Shown here one piece after another: positions 1 through 8,249 of a stretch of 64,000 nt of DNA. Position numbers and translations under genes: made by a program. The notes below the pieces were generated by a model, which did no database searches, was not told the origin of the DNA, and saw only the letters and a program-made list of their open reading frames with translations. Position 1 is the stretch's first letter, and each line of letters starts with the position of its first letter. This DNA is from Herbiconiux oxytropis (lineage in GTDB: Bacteria; Actinomycetota; Actinomycetes; Actinomycetales; Microbacteriaceae): positions 248,001-312,000 of the forward strand of contig NZ_JANLCK010000001.1 in NCBI RefSeq assembly GCF_024979315.1, given 5' to 3'.

Positions 1-57
1 CGGCGGCAGCCACTCCGGGTTCTCGTGGATGACGTGCACGCGCGGTTCAGAAGCCAT
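1..57 (-). CDS. Start of a gene cut by the window edge (unknown, possibly ATP-grasp)
   Basis: Only the first 19 codons are present, read leftward from an ATG at 57; they begin MASEPRVHVIHENPEWLPP. The gene lies just 20 bases downstream of the carbonic anhydrase stop and on the same strand, so the two are probably cotranscribed. An N-terminus with an 'xVHVIHENPEW' strand reminds me of actinobacterial RimK-like ATP-grasp proteins, but 19 residues cannot support a family assignment. Confidence 0.5.
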   Translation of the reverse strand, partial: MASEPRVHVIHENPEWLPP

Positions 58-77
58 GCTCCGAGTCTAGGAGCGGC

Positions 78-590
78 TCAGGAGGTCGCTTCCCGATGGG
101 CGCTCGAGAGGTCGAGATATGTCGCCGCGTTACGCCGGATGCCCTCGCGCTCCTCCTCCACGAGCTCCCGGCGCACCTTCGCGGGCACGCCGGCCACGAG
201 CGATCCGGGCGGCACGACCGTGCCCTCGAGCACGAGCGCGCCCGCGGCCACGAGGGAGCCCGTGCCGATGACCGCTCCGTTCAGCACGGTGGCGTTCATG
301 CCGATGAGGCAGTCGTCCTCCACCGTGCAGCCGTGCAGCACGGCGCCGTGGCCGACGCTGACGCCGCGGCCGATCGTGGCCGGCTTGCCGAGGTCGGTGT
401 GCACCACCACGTTGTCCTGCAGGTTCGAGCCCTCGCCCACCACGATCGGGTCGTTGTCGCCGCGGAGCACGGCGCCGTAGAAGACGCTCGCGGTGGCCTC
501 GAGGTGCACGCGGCCGATCACCGTGGCGGTGGGCGCGACCCACGCCGTCGGGTCGATCTCGGGGCTCTGGCCCTCGTACGTGATGAGCAT
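78..590 (-). CDS. Gamma-carbonic anhydrase family protein
   Basis: A 170-residue left-handed beta-helix (hexapeptide repeat) protein. Repeats of the type GxxxxIGxxxxV run through most of the chain. The three metal-binding histidines expected of the gamma class are visible: His64 in VVVHTDLG, and His81 and His86 in GHGAVLHGC. The predicted role is reversible CO2 hydration in the cytoplasm, although many members of this group (PaaY/YrdA-like) have other or untested activities. The ATG at 590 has an AGGAG Shine-Dalgarno sequence just upstream. It lies 61 bases after the antiporter stop on the same strand, so bicarbonate/pH functions may be linked in one operon. The catalytic assignment is by family only. 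Confidence 0.85.
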   Translation of the reverse strand: MLITYEGQSPEIDPTAWVAPTATVIGRVHLEATASVFYGAVLRGDNDPIVVGEGSNLQDNVVVHTDLGKPATIGRGVSVGHGAVLHGCTVEDDCLIGMNATVLNGAVIGTGSLVAAGALVLEGTVVPPGSLVAGVPAKVRRELVEEEREGIRRNAATYLDLSSAHREATS

Positions 591-651
591 CGTCGTCTCC
601 TGTTCGTGTCGGATGGGCGGGGTCGAAGCGGATGGTGTCGTGACGGCCGGC

Positions 652-2334
652 TCAGAGCCGGTCGCCGAGCTGGGAGACGATCGCCGCCTCCTGGTAGTCG
701 AGTCGTTCGAGGAACTCCCGTGCGGCGTCGTCGTCGAGCCGGTCGGCGTCGCGCTCGCGCACCACGGCCACCCGTTGCGCGTGCAGCACCCGGCGGTAGA
801 GGGCGCCGAACTCGGCGCCCGGTCCCTCGCCCGGTCCGGGTGCGCGCTCGGCCTCGTCCGACTGCCGCGCCACCCTCTCGGCGATCCGCTCGAGCACCTC
901 GGCCGGCATATCGGCGGGAGGCGACCGCAGGAACTCGGCGAACACCCCGGCCGACGCCGCACGCGCCACCTCGCGGGCGTGCGCGGACTGCGCGAGGTCG
1001 TACTCGTCCTGCTCCGGATCGCTGAGCCCCAGCGACCGGATCAGCAGCGGCAGCGTGAGACCCTGCACGAGCAGTGTGCCGACGGCCACGATGAACGCGA
1101 TCGCCTGGATCTCGGCCCGCCCTGGGAAGGGATCCCCGTTGGCGAGCACGAGCGGCACACCCGCGGCCGCGGCGAGCGTGACGACCCCGCGCATGCCGGT
1201 CCACGACACCACGAGGCTCTCGCGCCAGTTCAGGAACACGGGGTACTGCTTCGGCTTCCGCCCGCGCGCGACGCGGTGCTCGTTGGCCACGCGCATCCGC
1301 TCGCGGAGCCGCTCGTCGCTCGCGATCGTGCGACGCATGATCTTGTCGGTGAGGAAGTTGCGGCCGAAGGAGACGAACACCCAGATCGGCCGGATGAACA
1401 GCACCACGAGCAGCACGAGGGCACCGAGCCCGAAGACGGCCCAGACCGAGTCGCCGGCGTCGCTGATGTCCTGGATGACGAAGCGCAGCTGCAGACCCAT
1501 GTAGGCGAACACGAATGCCTCGAGCAGCACGTCGAGCGACGACCAGACCTGCCGCTCCTGCAGCCGCGTCTCGTAGCCCGTGCGCGCCGAGGAGGTGCCC
1601 ACCGCGAACCCCGCGGCGACCACGGCGAGCACCCCCGAGGCCTCGAACTGCTCCGCGAGGAGGTAGGCCGCGAACGGCACGATGAGCCCGAGCACGGTCT
1701 CGAGCCCCGAGTCCTTCAGCAGCCGCCGGATGGCGACGGCCACGACCGCGAGCACGAGCCCGACCGCGATGCCCACCACCGACCCGTAGCCGAACAGCAG
1801 CAGAGGGTTCTCGAGGAAGGTGTGGGTGCCGGCGACCGCCGCGACGGTGATGCTGAAGAGCGTGAGCGCCGCGGCGTCGTTGACGAGGCTCTCGCCGGTG
1901 AGGATCGACATGACCCGCTTGGGGAGGCCGAGCTTGCGGCCGATGGCCACGGCCGTGACGGCATCCGGTGGCGCGACGATGGCACCGAGCACGAGGGCGG
2001 CGCCGAGAGACAGTGCCGGCACGACCCACGCCGAGAACACACCCACCACGAGAGCGGTGACCACCACGAGCCCCACGCCGAGACCGAGGATGGGGCGGAG
2101 ATTGCGCACGAAGGAGCCGAAGGAGAACTGCAGGGCCGCCGAGTAGAGCAGGGGTGGGAGCACGACGCCGAGGATGATCTCGGAGTCGAGCTCGAGCCGC
2201 GTGAAGCCCGGGATGAAGGAGGCGGCGAAGCCCACGACCGTGATGACGAGGGCGGGCTGGAGGCCCCGTCGCTGGGCGAGCCCGGTGACAGCGATGGCCC
2301 CGACGATCACGAGGAGGAGCTGCACGCCGTTCAC
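652..2334 (-). CDS. Na+/H+ antiporter, CPA1 family (NhaP-like)
   Basis: A polytopic membrane protein of about 560 residues with roughly 12 hydrophobic segments followed by a charged cytoplasmic tail of about 130 residues. The region around GESLVNDAAAL carries the ND motif of CPA1 exchangers, and a second conserved segment reads TGMRGVVTLA. It probably exchanges Na+ or K+ for protons at the plasma membrane. I prefer the GTG at 2334 because the protein then starts directly at the first membrane helix; an upstream ATG pair at 2359-2364 overlaps the divergent gene. A second, diverged CPA1 antiporter lies at 14027-15637, so the window encodes two paralogues. Confidence 0.85.
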   Translation of the reverse strand: MNGVQLLLVIVGAIAVTGLAQRRGLQPALVITVVGFAASFIPGFTRLELDSEIILGVVLPPLLYSAALQFSFGSFVRNLRPILGLGVGLVVVTALVVGVFSAWVVPALSLGAALVLGAIVAPPDAVTAVAIGRKLGLPKRVMSILTGESLVNDAAALTLFSITVAAVAGTHTFLENPLLLFGYGSVVGIAVGLVLAVVAVAIRRLLKDSGLETVLGLIVPFAAYLLAEQFEASGVLAVVAAGFAVGTSSARTGYETRLQERQVWSSLDVLLEAFVFAYMGLQLRFVIQDISDAGDSVWAVFGLGALVLLVVLFIRPIWVFVSFGRNFLTDKIMRRTIASDERLRERMRVANEHRVARGRKPKQYPVFLNWRESLVVSWTGMRGVVTLAAAAGVPLVLANGDPFPGRAEIQAIAFIVAVGTLLVQGLTLPLLIRSLGLSDPEQDEYDLAQSAHAREVARAASAGVFAEFLRSPPADMPAEVLERIAERVARQSDEAERAPGPGEGPGAEFGALYRRVLHAQRVAVVRERDADRLDDDAAREFLERLDYQEAAIVSQLGDRL

Positions 2335-2345
2335 GCGGCTCAGCC

Positions 2346-2351
2346 TAGCTA
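2346..2351. promoter_or_regulatory. Candidate shared palindromic -10 hexamer between divergent genes
   Basis: The sequence TAGCTA is its own reverse complement and lies midway between the start codons of the antiporter (GTG at 2334) and the DUF3592-like gene (ATG at 2363), 12 bases from each. One hexamer could therefore serve transcription in both directions and give almost leaderless mRNAs. I see no good -35 element on either side, so this is a weak inference. Confidence 0.3.
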
Positions 2352-2362
2352 GAGTTCTCATC

Positions 2363-2800
2363 ATGGAGCAGGCGACCGGCACAGTGCAGGCGACCGACAC
2401 CGTGGAGTCGATGGACGCCCTCATGCTCATCACCGAGCTCTTCGGCTGGATCGGCATCGGCGCCGGCATCCTCATGCTCGTCGTGGGCTACGTGCGGGGC
2501 GCGTTCTTCCGGGGCTGGCGCGAGACCCTCGGCGTGGTCGTGCTCGACGACGCCGGCCACCGCGCCTACCGCTGGCTCGGCGACGACAACGTGCTCTACC
2601 AGGCGCCCGCCCACGAGGACGAGACGCAGTCGCTCGAACCGGGCGACGAGCTCACCGTCTACGTGAACCCCCGCGATCCGGCGGTGGGCCGCGCCGACGA
2701 GCCCACCCACGAGGGCCGCGCCTTCCGCACGACGGGCTGGATCCTCCTCGGCGCCGGCCTCCTGGCGATCGTGCTGCAGATCGTGCTGCTGTTCCTATGA
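2363..2800 (+). CDS. Small membrane protein, DUF3592-like
   Basis: This 145-residue protein has one hydrophobic segment near the N-terminus, a soluble middle of about 75 residues and a second membrane segment at the C-terminus. The middle has the layout of DUF3592 proteins (a short beta-rich extracytoplasmic domain ending in a YVNPRDP-like motif). No function is known. An alternative ATG at 2411, preceded closely by GGAG, would remove 16 residues without touching the membrane segments. Its last codons overlap the LtrA start by ATGA, so the two genes are translationally coupled. Confidence 0.7.
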   Translation: MEQATGTVQATDTVESMDALMLITELFGWIGIGAGILMLVVGYVRGAFFRGWRETLGVVVLDDAGHRAYRWLGDDNVLYQAPAHEDETQSLEPGDELTVYVNPRDPAVGRADEPTHEGRAFRTTGWILLGAGLLAIVLQIVLLFL

Positions 2801-4002
2801 CGAGGCAGCTTCTCCCGTTCGTGCGCATGCGCGGTCGCGACGTCGACGAGCCGGGGCGGGTGTCGAGCCCGCTCGAGCTGCTCTTCGACCTCACCTTCGT
2901 GGTGGCGATCGCCTCGATCGTCACCCAGCTCGCCCACGCGATCGCCGAGGACCACATCGTGACGGCCCTGCCGAACTTCCTCATGGTGTTCTTCGCCATC
3001 TGGTGGGCGTGGCTGAACTTCACCTGGTTCGCGTCGGCGTACGACACCGACGACGTGCCCTATCGGCTCCTCACGATGCTGCAGATGGGCGGTGTGCTCG
3101 TGCTCGCGGCAGGTGTGCCGAGCGCGTTCGAGCACGGCGACTACCTGCTCATCACCACGGGCTACTTCATCATGCGGATCGCCCTCGTGGTGCAGTGGCT
3201 GCGGGCCGCGGCCCAGGATCCCGCAGGACGCGCGACGGCGCTCCGCTACGCGCTCGGCATCACGGTGGTGCAGGCGCTCTGGATCGTACGGGTGTTCACC
3301 GTCGGTGACTGGCCGTTCGCGGCCCAGGTGGCGGTCTTCGCGCTGCTGGCGGTGTGCGAGATGGCCGTGCCGATCTGGGCCGAGCGCCCGCGCGCCACGG
3401 CCTGGCATCCGCACCACGTGGCCGAGCGCTACGCCCTGTTCACGATCATCCTGCTCGGCGAATCGGTGCTCGCCGCCACCTCCGGCGTGCAGTCGATCGT
3501 CTCGGCCGGCGCCTCGAGCGGGGAGTTCGTGCTGCTCGCGGCGGCCGGCCTCGCGCTGCTGTTCGGGCTCTGGTGGGTGTACTTCCTCGAACCCGCACAC
3601 GAGGGGCTCGAGAACAACCGCCGCTGGTCGTACTACTGGGGCTACGGCCACTACCTGATCTTCGTGGCGCTCGCCGCCGTGGGCGCCGGCCTCGAGGTGA
3701 GCGTGGAGGCGCTCGCGCATCACGCCGAGACGCCCGTCACGACGATCGGCTACGCGGTCGCCGTGCCGGTCGCGCTGTTCCTCGTGATGATGCGCGTGCT
3801 CTACCGGCCCCTGATCGGGCCCACGGTCGTGCCGCCCGCGCTCTCGCTCGGCGGTGCCGCTGTCGTGCTGCTCGCGCCGCTCGTCGCGCCCGCCACCTCG
3901 CTCGCGGTGGTCGTGCTCGCGATCACGGTCGTCGTGGCCCTCGTCGTGACGCTCACGATCGTGGTGCGGCGCCCGAGACCCGAGGCCGCGCCGGTCTCCT
4001 AG
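2797..4002 (+). CDS. Low temperature requirement protein A (LtrA) family membrane protein
   Basis: A 401-residue polytopic protein. The LtrA hallmark 'ELLFDLxFVVAIA' occurs near residue 28, followed by WWAWLNFTWFASAYDTDD and the HHVAERYALFTIILLGES segment. Family members are named after a Listeria cold-growth mutant, but their biochemical role is unresolved. The start overlaps the preceding gene by four bases. The gene converges on the acyl-CoA ligase with only about 40 bases between them, which include a short CCGGG/CCCGG hairpin that may end both transcripts. A close relative occurs at 57421-58632 in a different context. Confidence 0.85.
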   Translation: MTRQLLPFVRMRGRDVDEPGRVSSPLELLFDLTFVVAIASIVTQLAHAIAEDHIVTALPNFLMVFFAIWWAWLNFTWFASAYDTDDVPYRLLTMLQMGGVLVLAAGVPSAFEHGDYLLITTGYFIMRIALVVQWLRAAAQDPAGRATALRYALGITVVQALWIVRVFTVGDWPFAAQVAVFALLAVCEMAVPIWAERPRATAWHPHHVAERYALFTIILLGESVLAATSGVQSIVSAGASSGEFVLLAAAGLALLFGLWWVYFLEPAHEGLENNRRWSYYWGYGHYLIFVALAAVGAGLEVSVEALAHHAETPVTTIGYAVAVPVALFLVMMRVLYRPLIGPTVVPPALSLGGAAVVLLAPLVAPATSLAVVVLAITVVVALVVTLTIVVRRPRPEAAPVS

Positions 4003-4044
4003 AGCCTCCAGCAGGCATCCGGGCAGACACCCGGGCGACCGCCG

Positions 4045-5721
4045 CTACAGCAGGTCGCGCAGCTCCCGCCGCAGCACCTTGCCCACGTTCGACTTCGGCA
4101 GCTCGTCGCGGAACAGGATGCGGGTGGGCCGCTTGTAGCCGGCGAGCTCGGTCTTGAGGTAGGCGCGCAGCTCGTCCTCGGTGAGTGAGTCGTCGGCCTT
4201 CACCGCGAACAGCACGACGGTCTCGCCGGAGCGGTCGTCGGGCACACCGATCACACCGGCATCCCGGATCTTGTCGTGGGCCATGGCGACCTCCTCGACC
4301 TCGCTCGGGTAGACGTTGAAACCCGAGACCACCACCATGTCCTTCTTGCGGTCGACGATCGTGATGTAGCCGTCGTCCGACATCGTCGCGACGTCGCCCG
4401 TGAGCAGCCAGCCGTCCTTCAGCACCTCGGCCGAGTTCTCGGGCTGGTTCCAGTAGCCCGACATCACCTGGGGGCCGCGCACGCAGAGCTCGCCGCGCTC
4501 GCCGAGGGCCACCGGAACGCCCTCCTCGTCGCGCAGCTCGATGTCGGTCGAGGGCAGCGGGAGGCCGATCGTGCCGACGCGCGGCGTCGTCCAGGTGGGG
4601 TTCACCGACACCACGGGCGAGGCCTCGGTGAGGCCGTAGCCCTCGAGCACGTCGTTGCCGGTCGCGTCGCGCCAGGCTCTGGCGGTCGCGCCGCGCACAG
4701 CCATCCCGCCCGCCACCGCGAGCTTGACCCCCGAGAAGTCGAGCGCACGGAAACCGGGGTTCTCGAGCAGTGCGCCCGCGAGGGTGCTGACGAGGATGAG
4801 CACGCTCGGCTTGGTCTTGCCGAGGGTCTTGACGAGGTCGTCGGTCTCGCGCGGGTTCGTGATGAGCACGTTGTGCGAGCCGTAGGAGAAGAACGCGAGC
4901 GCATTCACCGTGAGACTGAAGATGTGGTAGAGCGGCAGCGCCGCGATCACGGTCTCCTGCCCCTCGTGCAGCCGCAGGCGCATGGGCGCGAGCATCTGCG
5001 CCTGGTTGGCCACGAGGTTGTGGTGCGAGATGACGGCGGCCTTCGTGCCGCCGGTGGTTCCACCCGTGTACTGCAGCAGGGCGGTGTCGGATGCGGCCAC
5101 GTCCGGACGCGCCAGGCCTGCGTGCCGGGCGCCGGCGGCGAGCGCCGCGCGGAACGAGGTGGTGCCGGTCAGCCCGTGCCGCGGCACGAGCTTCTTGACG
5201 TGCTTGACCACGAAGTTCGTCACGAGTCGCTGCGCGCCGGGGAGGAGGTCGCCGACATCCGTGAGCACGACGTGCTTGATCGACGTCTGCTCGATGACGG
5301 CCGCGAGCTTGTCGGCGAAGTTCTGCAGCACCACGATGGCCGTGGCGCCCGAGTCGATGAAGACCTTGCGCATCTCGTGCGCGGTGTAGAGCGGATTGGC
5401 GTTCACCACGACCAGACCGGCCTTGAGGGCACCGTAGAGGGCCACCGGGTACTGCAGCAGGTTGGGCATCTGCAGCACGATGCGATCTCCCTTGCCGAGA
5501 CCGAGCTCGCCGAGCAGGAAGCCGGCGAACCGGTCGGACAGCTCGTCGATCTCCCGGAACGACAGTGTCGCCCCCATGTTGGAGAAGGCGGTGGACTCGG
5601 CGTGCTTCGCGCACGTCTCGGAGACCAGCTCACCGACCGACCGGAACGGCGGCTCCTCGACGGTGGGGGCCAGCTCGCTCGAGTAGCTCTGCAGCCACGG
5701 ACGGCTCTCGTATGGATTCAT
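4045..5721 (-). CDS. AMP-dependent acyl-CoA synthetase/ligase (long-chain type)
   Basis: A 558-residue adenylate-forming enzyme. The AMP-binding P-loop YTGGTTGGTK lies at about residues 218-227, the YGLTEASP motif follows at mid-protein, and the hinge region (LTGDVATMSDDGYITIVDRKKD) and the C-terminal catalytic lysine segment (PKSNVGKVLRRELR) are all intact. It should activate a carboxylic (probably fatty) acid to its CoA thioester with ATP. Length and motif order match FadD-type ligases; the substrate cannot be read from sequence. It is transcribed alone, divergent from the 49-residue membrane peptide at 5782. Confidence 0.9.
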   Translation of the reverse strand: MNPYESRPWLQSYSSELAPTVEEPPFRSVGELVSETCAKHAESTAFSNMGATLSFREIDELSDRFAGFLLGELGLGKGDRIVLQMPNLLQYPVALYGALKAGLVVVNANPLYTAHEMRKVFIDSGATAIVVLQNFADKLAAVIEQTSIKHVVLTDVGDLLPGAQRLVTNFVVKHVKKLVPRHGLTGTTSFRAALAAGARHAGLARPDVAASDTALLQYTGGTTGGTKAAVISHHNLVANQAQMLAPMRLRLHEGQETVIAALPLYHIFSLTVNALAFFSYGSHNVLITNPRETDDLVKTLGKTKPSVLILVSTLAGALLENPGFRALDFSGVKLAVAGGMAVRGATARAWRDATGNDVLEGYGLTEASPVVSVNPTWTTPRVGTIGLPLPSTDIELRDEEGVPVALGERGELCVRGPQVMSGYWNQPENSAEVLKDGWLLTGDVATMSDDGYITIVDRKKDMVVVSGFNVYPSEVEEVAMAHDKIRDAGVIGVPDDRSGETVVLFAVKADDSLTEDELRAYLKTELAGYKRPTRILFRDELPKSNVGKVLRRELRDLL

Positions 5722-5781
5722 CGCTTCTTCGCTGTCGTACGGGGGTGGGCTGGCCCTTACGCTACCCGCTATCGTCGACCC

Positions 5782-5931
5782 ATGATGAACGACGACGACT
5801 ACGACGAGCGCCCGAGTGGATTCATCGGCCGACTCGGCAAAGCGAGAGCGCTGACCTGGATCGTGATCATCGGCCTGGTCGCTCTCAGCATCGGCGCGAT
5901 CTCCGTGGTGATCGTGCTGCAGAACGCCTGA
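5782..5931 (+). CDS. 49-residue single-pass membrane peptide
   Basis: A short open frame starting MMNDDDYDERPSGF, with an acidic cytoplasmic head, a short basic patch (GRLGKARA) and one strong membrane helix reaching almost to the C-terminus (ends VIVLQNA). The charge distribution suggests an N-in orientation. It lies divergent from the acyl-CoA ligase with 60 bases between start codons. I do not recognise a family; small proteins of this shape are common and poorly studied in Microbacteriaceae. Confidence 0.6.
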   Translation: MMNDDDYDERPSGFIGRLGKARALTWIVIIGLVALSIGAISVVIVLQNA

Positions 5932-5935
5932 CGCG

Positions 5936-6127
5936 CTACTGGACGCCCGGTTCGGCGTCGTCGATGAGTTCCTGGTCCCAGTCGCGCTGGGCCTGCTCGG
6001 CCTCCTCGCGGGTGGGGAAGGGGCCGAGGTTCGGAGCGTCCGGGAAATCGTCCGGGTTGAGGTCGGTGGTCACGTAGTAGGTGATCACGTCGTCCTGTTC
6101 GTGCTCCACGATGCGCAGATCTGACAT
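5936..6127 (-). CDS. 63-residue acidic hypothetical protein
   Basis: A soluble, very acidic peptide (starts MSDLRIVEHEQDD) with a beta-rich first half containing ITYYVTT and an aromatic/proline stretch. The second half holds a predicted helix, 'TREEAEQAQRDWDQEL', of the kind seen in small SPOR-like or DUF-type beta-alpha modules. The function is unknown. It converges on the small membrane peptide, with only four bases between the two stop codons. Confidence 0.6.
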   Translation of the reverse strand: MSDLRIVEHEQDDVITYYVTTDLNPDDFPDAPNLGPFPTREEAEQAQRDWDQELIDDAEPGVQ

Positions 6128-6154
6128 GCTGCCGACTCTACCGACACCCGCGGG

Positions 6155-6835
6155 TCAGAAGTCGAAGCCCCCGCCGAAGTCGCCTCCACCGAAGTCGCCT
6201 CCGCCGCCGAAGTCGCCGAACCCGCCGCCGTCGGCGGAGCCGCCGTCCGCGCTCACGTCGCCGCCCGCATCCGCTCCCCCGTCGCCTGAGTCGGCTCCCG
6301 CCTCGTTGCCGCCCTCGGCACCCATCGGCGGCAGGAACGCGCTCACGAGCGCCGAGCCGATGACGTAGCCGGCCACGGTGCCGAGCAGCGACGAGGCGAC
6401 CATGCCCCCGAAGCCCATGCCGCCTCCCTGGTTGCCGGCGCCGGCGAAGGCGCGCTCCATGGTGCCGGGGTTGCGGATCTCGGAGCGCGTGGCCGACTGC
6501 GCGAGCGAGTGCGGGTCGTCACCACGCGGCGCGTCGCCGGGCGCGGCATCCTGCGACAGCTGCGTGAAGAGGATCTTGCGCTGCTCGGGGGTGAGCTTCA
6601 TGAACGCCTCCTCGTGCACCTGCTCGATGGTCTCGGGCGGTGCGGTGCGGAGGAGGTAGCGGTAGCGGTCGACCGCGATCTCGTCGTCGGTGCGCTGCGG
6701 CGCGCTCTGCGGAGACACCGAGCCGGCGGTGCCCGGCTTCTGCGGCACGGCGTAGCGCGGGTCGTGCTGCTGGGGGCTCTGCGAGGTGCCCTCCTGCGGT
6801 TCTTCGCGGCCCAGCAGTCGGTCGAGGAATCCCAT
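6155..6835 (-). CDS. Glycine-rich hypothetical protein with one membrane segment
   Basis: A 226-residue protein beginning MGFLDRLLGREEP. The first half is polar and includes a helical section (EEAFMKLTPEQRKILFTQLSQ). A hydrophobic segment (VASSLLGTVAGYVIGSALVSAFL) follows at about residue 150, and the tail of some 50 residues is low complexity, made of repeated GGxFGG/GGGDF units. The tail resembles glycine-rich flexible tails of surface or envelope proteins, but I recognise no family and assign no function. It is followed downstream on the same strand by the 63-residue acidic gene. Confidence 0.65.
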   Translation of the reverse strand: MGFLDRLLGREEPQEGTSQSPQQHDPRYAVPQKPGTAGSVSPQSAPQRTDDEIAVDRYRYLLRTAPPETIEQVHEEAFMKLTPEQRKILFTQLSQDAAPGDAPRGDDPHSLAQSATRSEIRNPGTMERAFAGAGNQGGGMGFGGMVASSLLGTVAGYVIGSALVSAFLPPMGAEGGNEAGADSGDGGADAGGDVSADGGSADGGGFGDFGGGGDFGGGDFGGGFDF

Positions 6836-6913
6836 GGTGATCGCTCCGATCTCAGGCGCCCGCTGCGCACTGGATCCCAGTCTGGCCAGCGGGACTGGAG
6901 AACGCCTGGATGC

Positions 6914-8179
6914 TCACCGCGAGCGCGCTATGACCTCGCCGATGCGCTCGGGCCGGAGCCCGTGGCCGATCACGCGCGGCCCGGCGCCGCGCACGGCGGG
7001 CACGATCAGGCCGAGGGCGGCGCGCTGCACGGCGGTGGGCGGATTCGACAGCAGCGGCCGGTCGAGCGGCCTCGCGATGGCGCGGTGCAGCTGCAGCTGG
7101 ATCGCCTGCATCGCCTTGACGGCGGGCAGCCGGCGCCGCTGGATGGCTGCGAGGTCGCGAGGGGTCACGCCGAGCGCCGAGCCCGGTCCGCCGATGGCCC
7201 GGAGCAGCAGCGGCTCGGCGAGACGGTTGGCCGTGGCTACGGCATCCTGGATCGCGTACTCGACCCCCACGCCGAACGCGGGTGACATGGCGTGCGCGGC
7301 ATCGCCGATGCAGAGCAGCCCCGGCCGGTGCCAGGTCTCCAGCCGCGACAGGCGCACCGAGAGCAGCTTCACGCTCTCCCAGTCGTCGAGGGCGCCCACC
7401 ACGGGAGCCAGCGGCTTCGCGGCGCGCGCGAGCGACTCCTTGAAGGCGTCGAGGCCCTCGGCCCGGATCTCGTCGAAGCGGCCCTTCGCGATGATGCAGC
7501 CCGTCTGCAGGCGGTCGCCCCGGTCGATCGTGACCACGGAGACGCCGCGGTCGAGATAGGCGAGGGTGGGCCGGACCACGGCGGGCGGCTTGGGCAGGTC
7601 GAACCACAGCACGTCGACGCCCACCCCGAACTCGCGCGGCTCGAGGCCCGTGGCGGCTCGCACGGTCGAGCTGCGGCCGTCGGCGGCCACGGTGAGCCTC
7701 GCCACGATCTCGAGCTCGCCCTCGGCGTCGACCGCGGTCACGCCCGTGACCGCAGACCCTGCGCGCCGCACCCCTGTGGCCGCCGTGCCCCTGCGCAGCC
7801 TGAAGCTCGGCAGCCGGCCGGCGTGCCCGGCCAGGAAGTCGAGGAAGTCCCACTGCGGCATGAACGCGAGGAAGTCGTTCGGCGGAGGCAGCTGGGAGAA
7901 GTCCATCGCCTTCACCCTGATGCCGTTGACCATCACGTCGAGCGAGCGCACCTCGCTGTGCGGCAGCGTGAGGAACTCCTCGCGGAGCCCCAGGTCACCG
8001 AGCAGCTCGAGGGTCGAGGGGTGCACGGTGTCGCCGCGGAAGTCGCGCAGGAAGTCGTCGTGCTTCTCGAGCACGAGCACGTCGATGCCCAGCCGCGCGA
8101 GCAGGTAGCCGAGCATGAGCCCCGCCGGCCCACCGCCCACGATGCAGACCTCGGCGTGCAGGGTGCGCGTGGCGGCCAT
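6914..8179 (-). CDS. FAD-dependent monooxygenase (PHBH-like, UbiH/PheA family)
   Basis: A 421-residue group A flavin hydroxylase. The N-terminal Rossmann motif VGGGPAGLMLGYLLAR binds the ADP part of FAD, and the second FAD motif CIGDAAHAMSPAFGVGV (GD...P) is present near residue 290. The DG motif (VAADGRSS) that contacts both FAD and NAD(P)H is also intact. It should hydroxylate an aromatic or similar small substrate using NAD(P)H and O2. Neighbours are a glycine-rich protein and a methyltransferase and give no pathway clue. The ATG at 8179 puts the Rossmann motif about 13 residues from the N-terminus, as is usual. Confidence 0.85.
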   Translation of the reverse strand: MAATRTLHAEVCIVGGGPAGLMLGYLLARLGIDVLVLEKHDDFLRDFRGDTVHPSTLELLGDLGLREEFLTLPHSEVRSLDVMVNGIRVKAMDFSQLPPPNDFLAFMPQWDFLDFLAGHAGRLPSFRLRRGTAATGVRRAGSAVTGVTAVDAEGELEIVARLTVAADGRSSTVRAATGLEPREFGVGVDVLWFDLPKPPAVVRPTLAYLDRGVSVVTIDRGDRLQTGCIIAKGRFDEIRAEGLDAFKESLARAAKPLAPVVGALDDWESVKLLSVRLSRLETWHRPGLLCIGDAAHAMSPAFGVGVEYAIQDAVATANRLAEPLLLRAIGGPGSALGVTPRDLAAIQRRRLPAVKAMQAIQLQLHRAIARPLDRPLLSNPPTAVQRAALGLIVPAVRGAGPRVIGHGLRPERIGEVIARSR

Positions 8180-8249
8180 GACCCCACCCTAGGGCGGTGG
8201 GCGGCCCTCCGGGCGGCCCGGTCGTACGCGAGCGCGAGCGGGCACGTGC

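Noticed and set aside
493-2352. A long plus-strand open frame opposite the first antiporter (others occur at 13532-15901 and 21902-24280)
   Set aside because: These are antisense frames kept open by high GC content; the translations are Arg/His/Glu-rich with no domain, while the minus-strand frames encode recognisable proteins.
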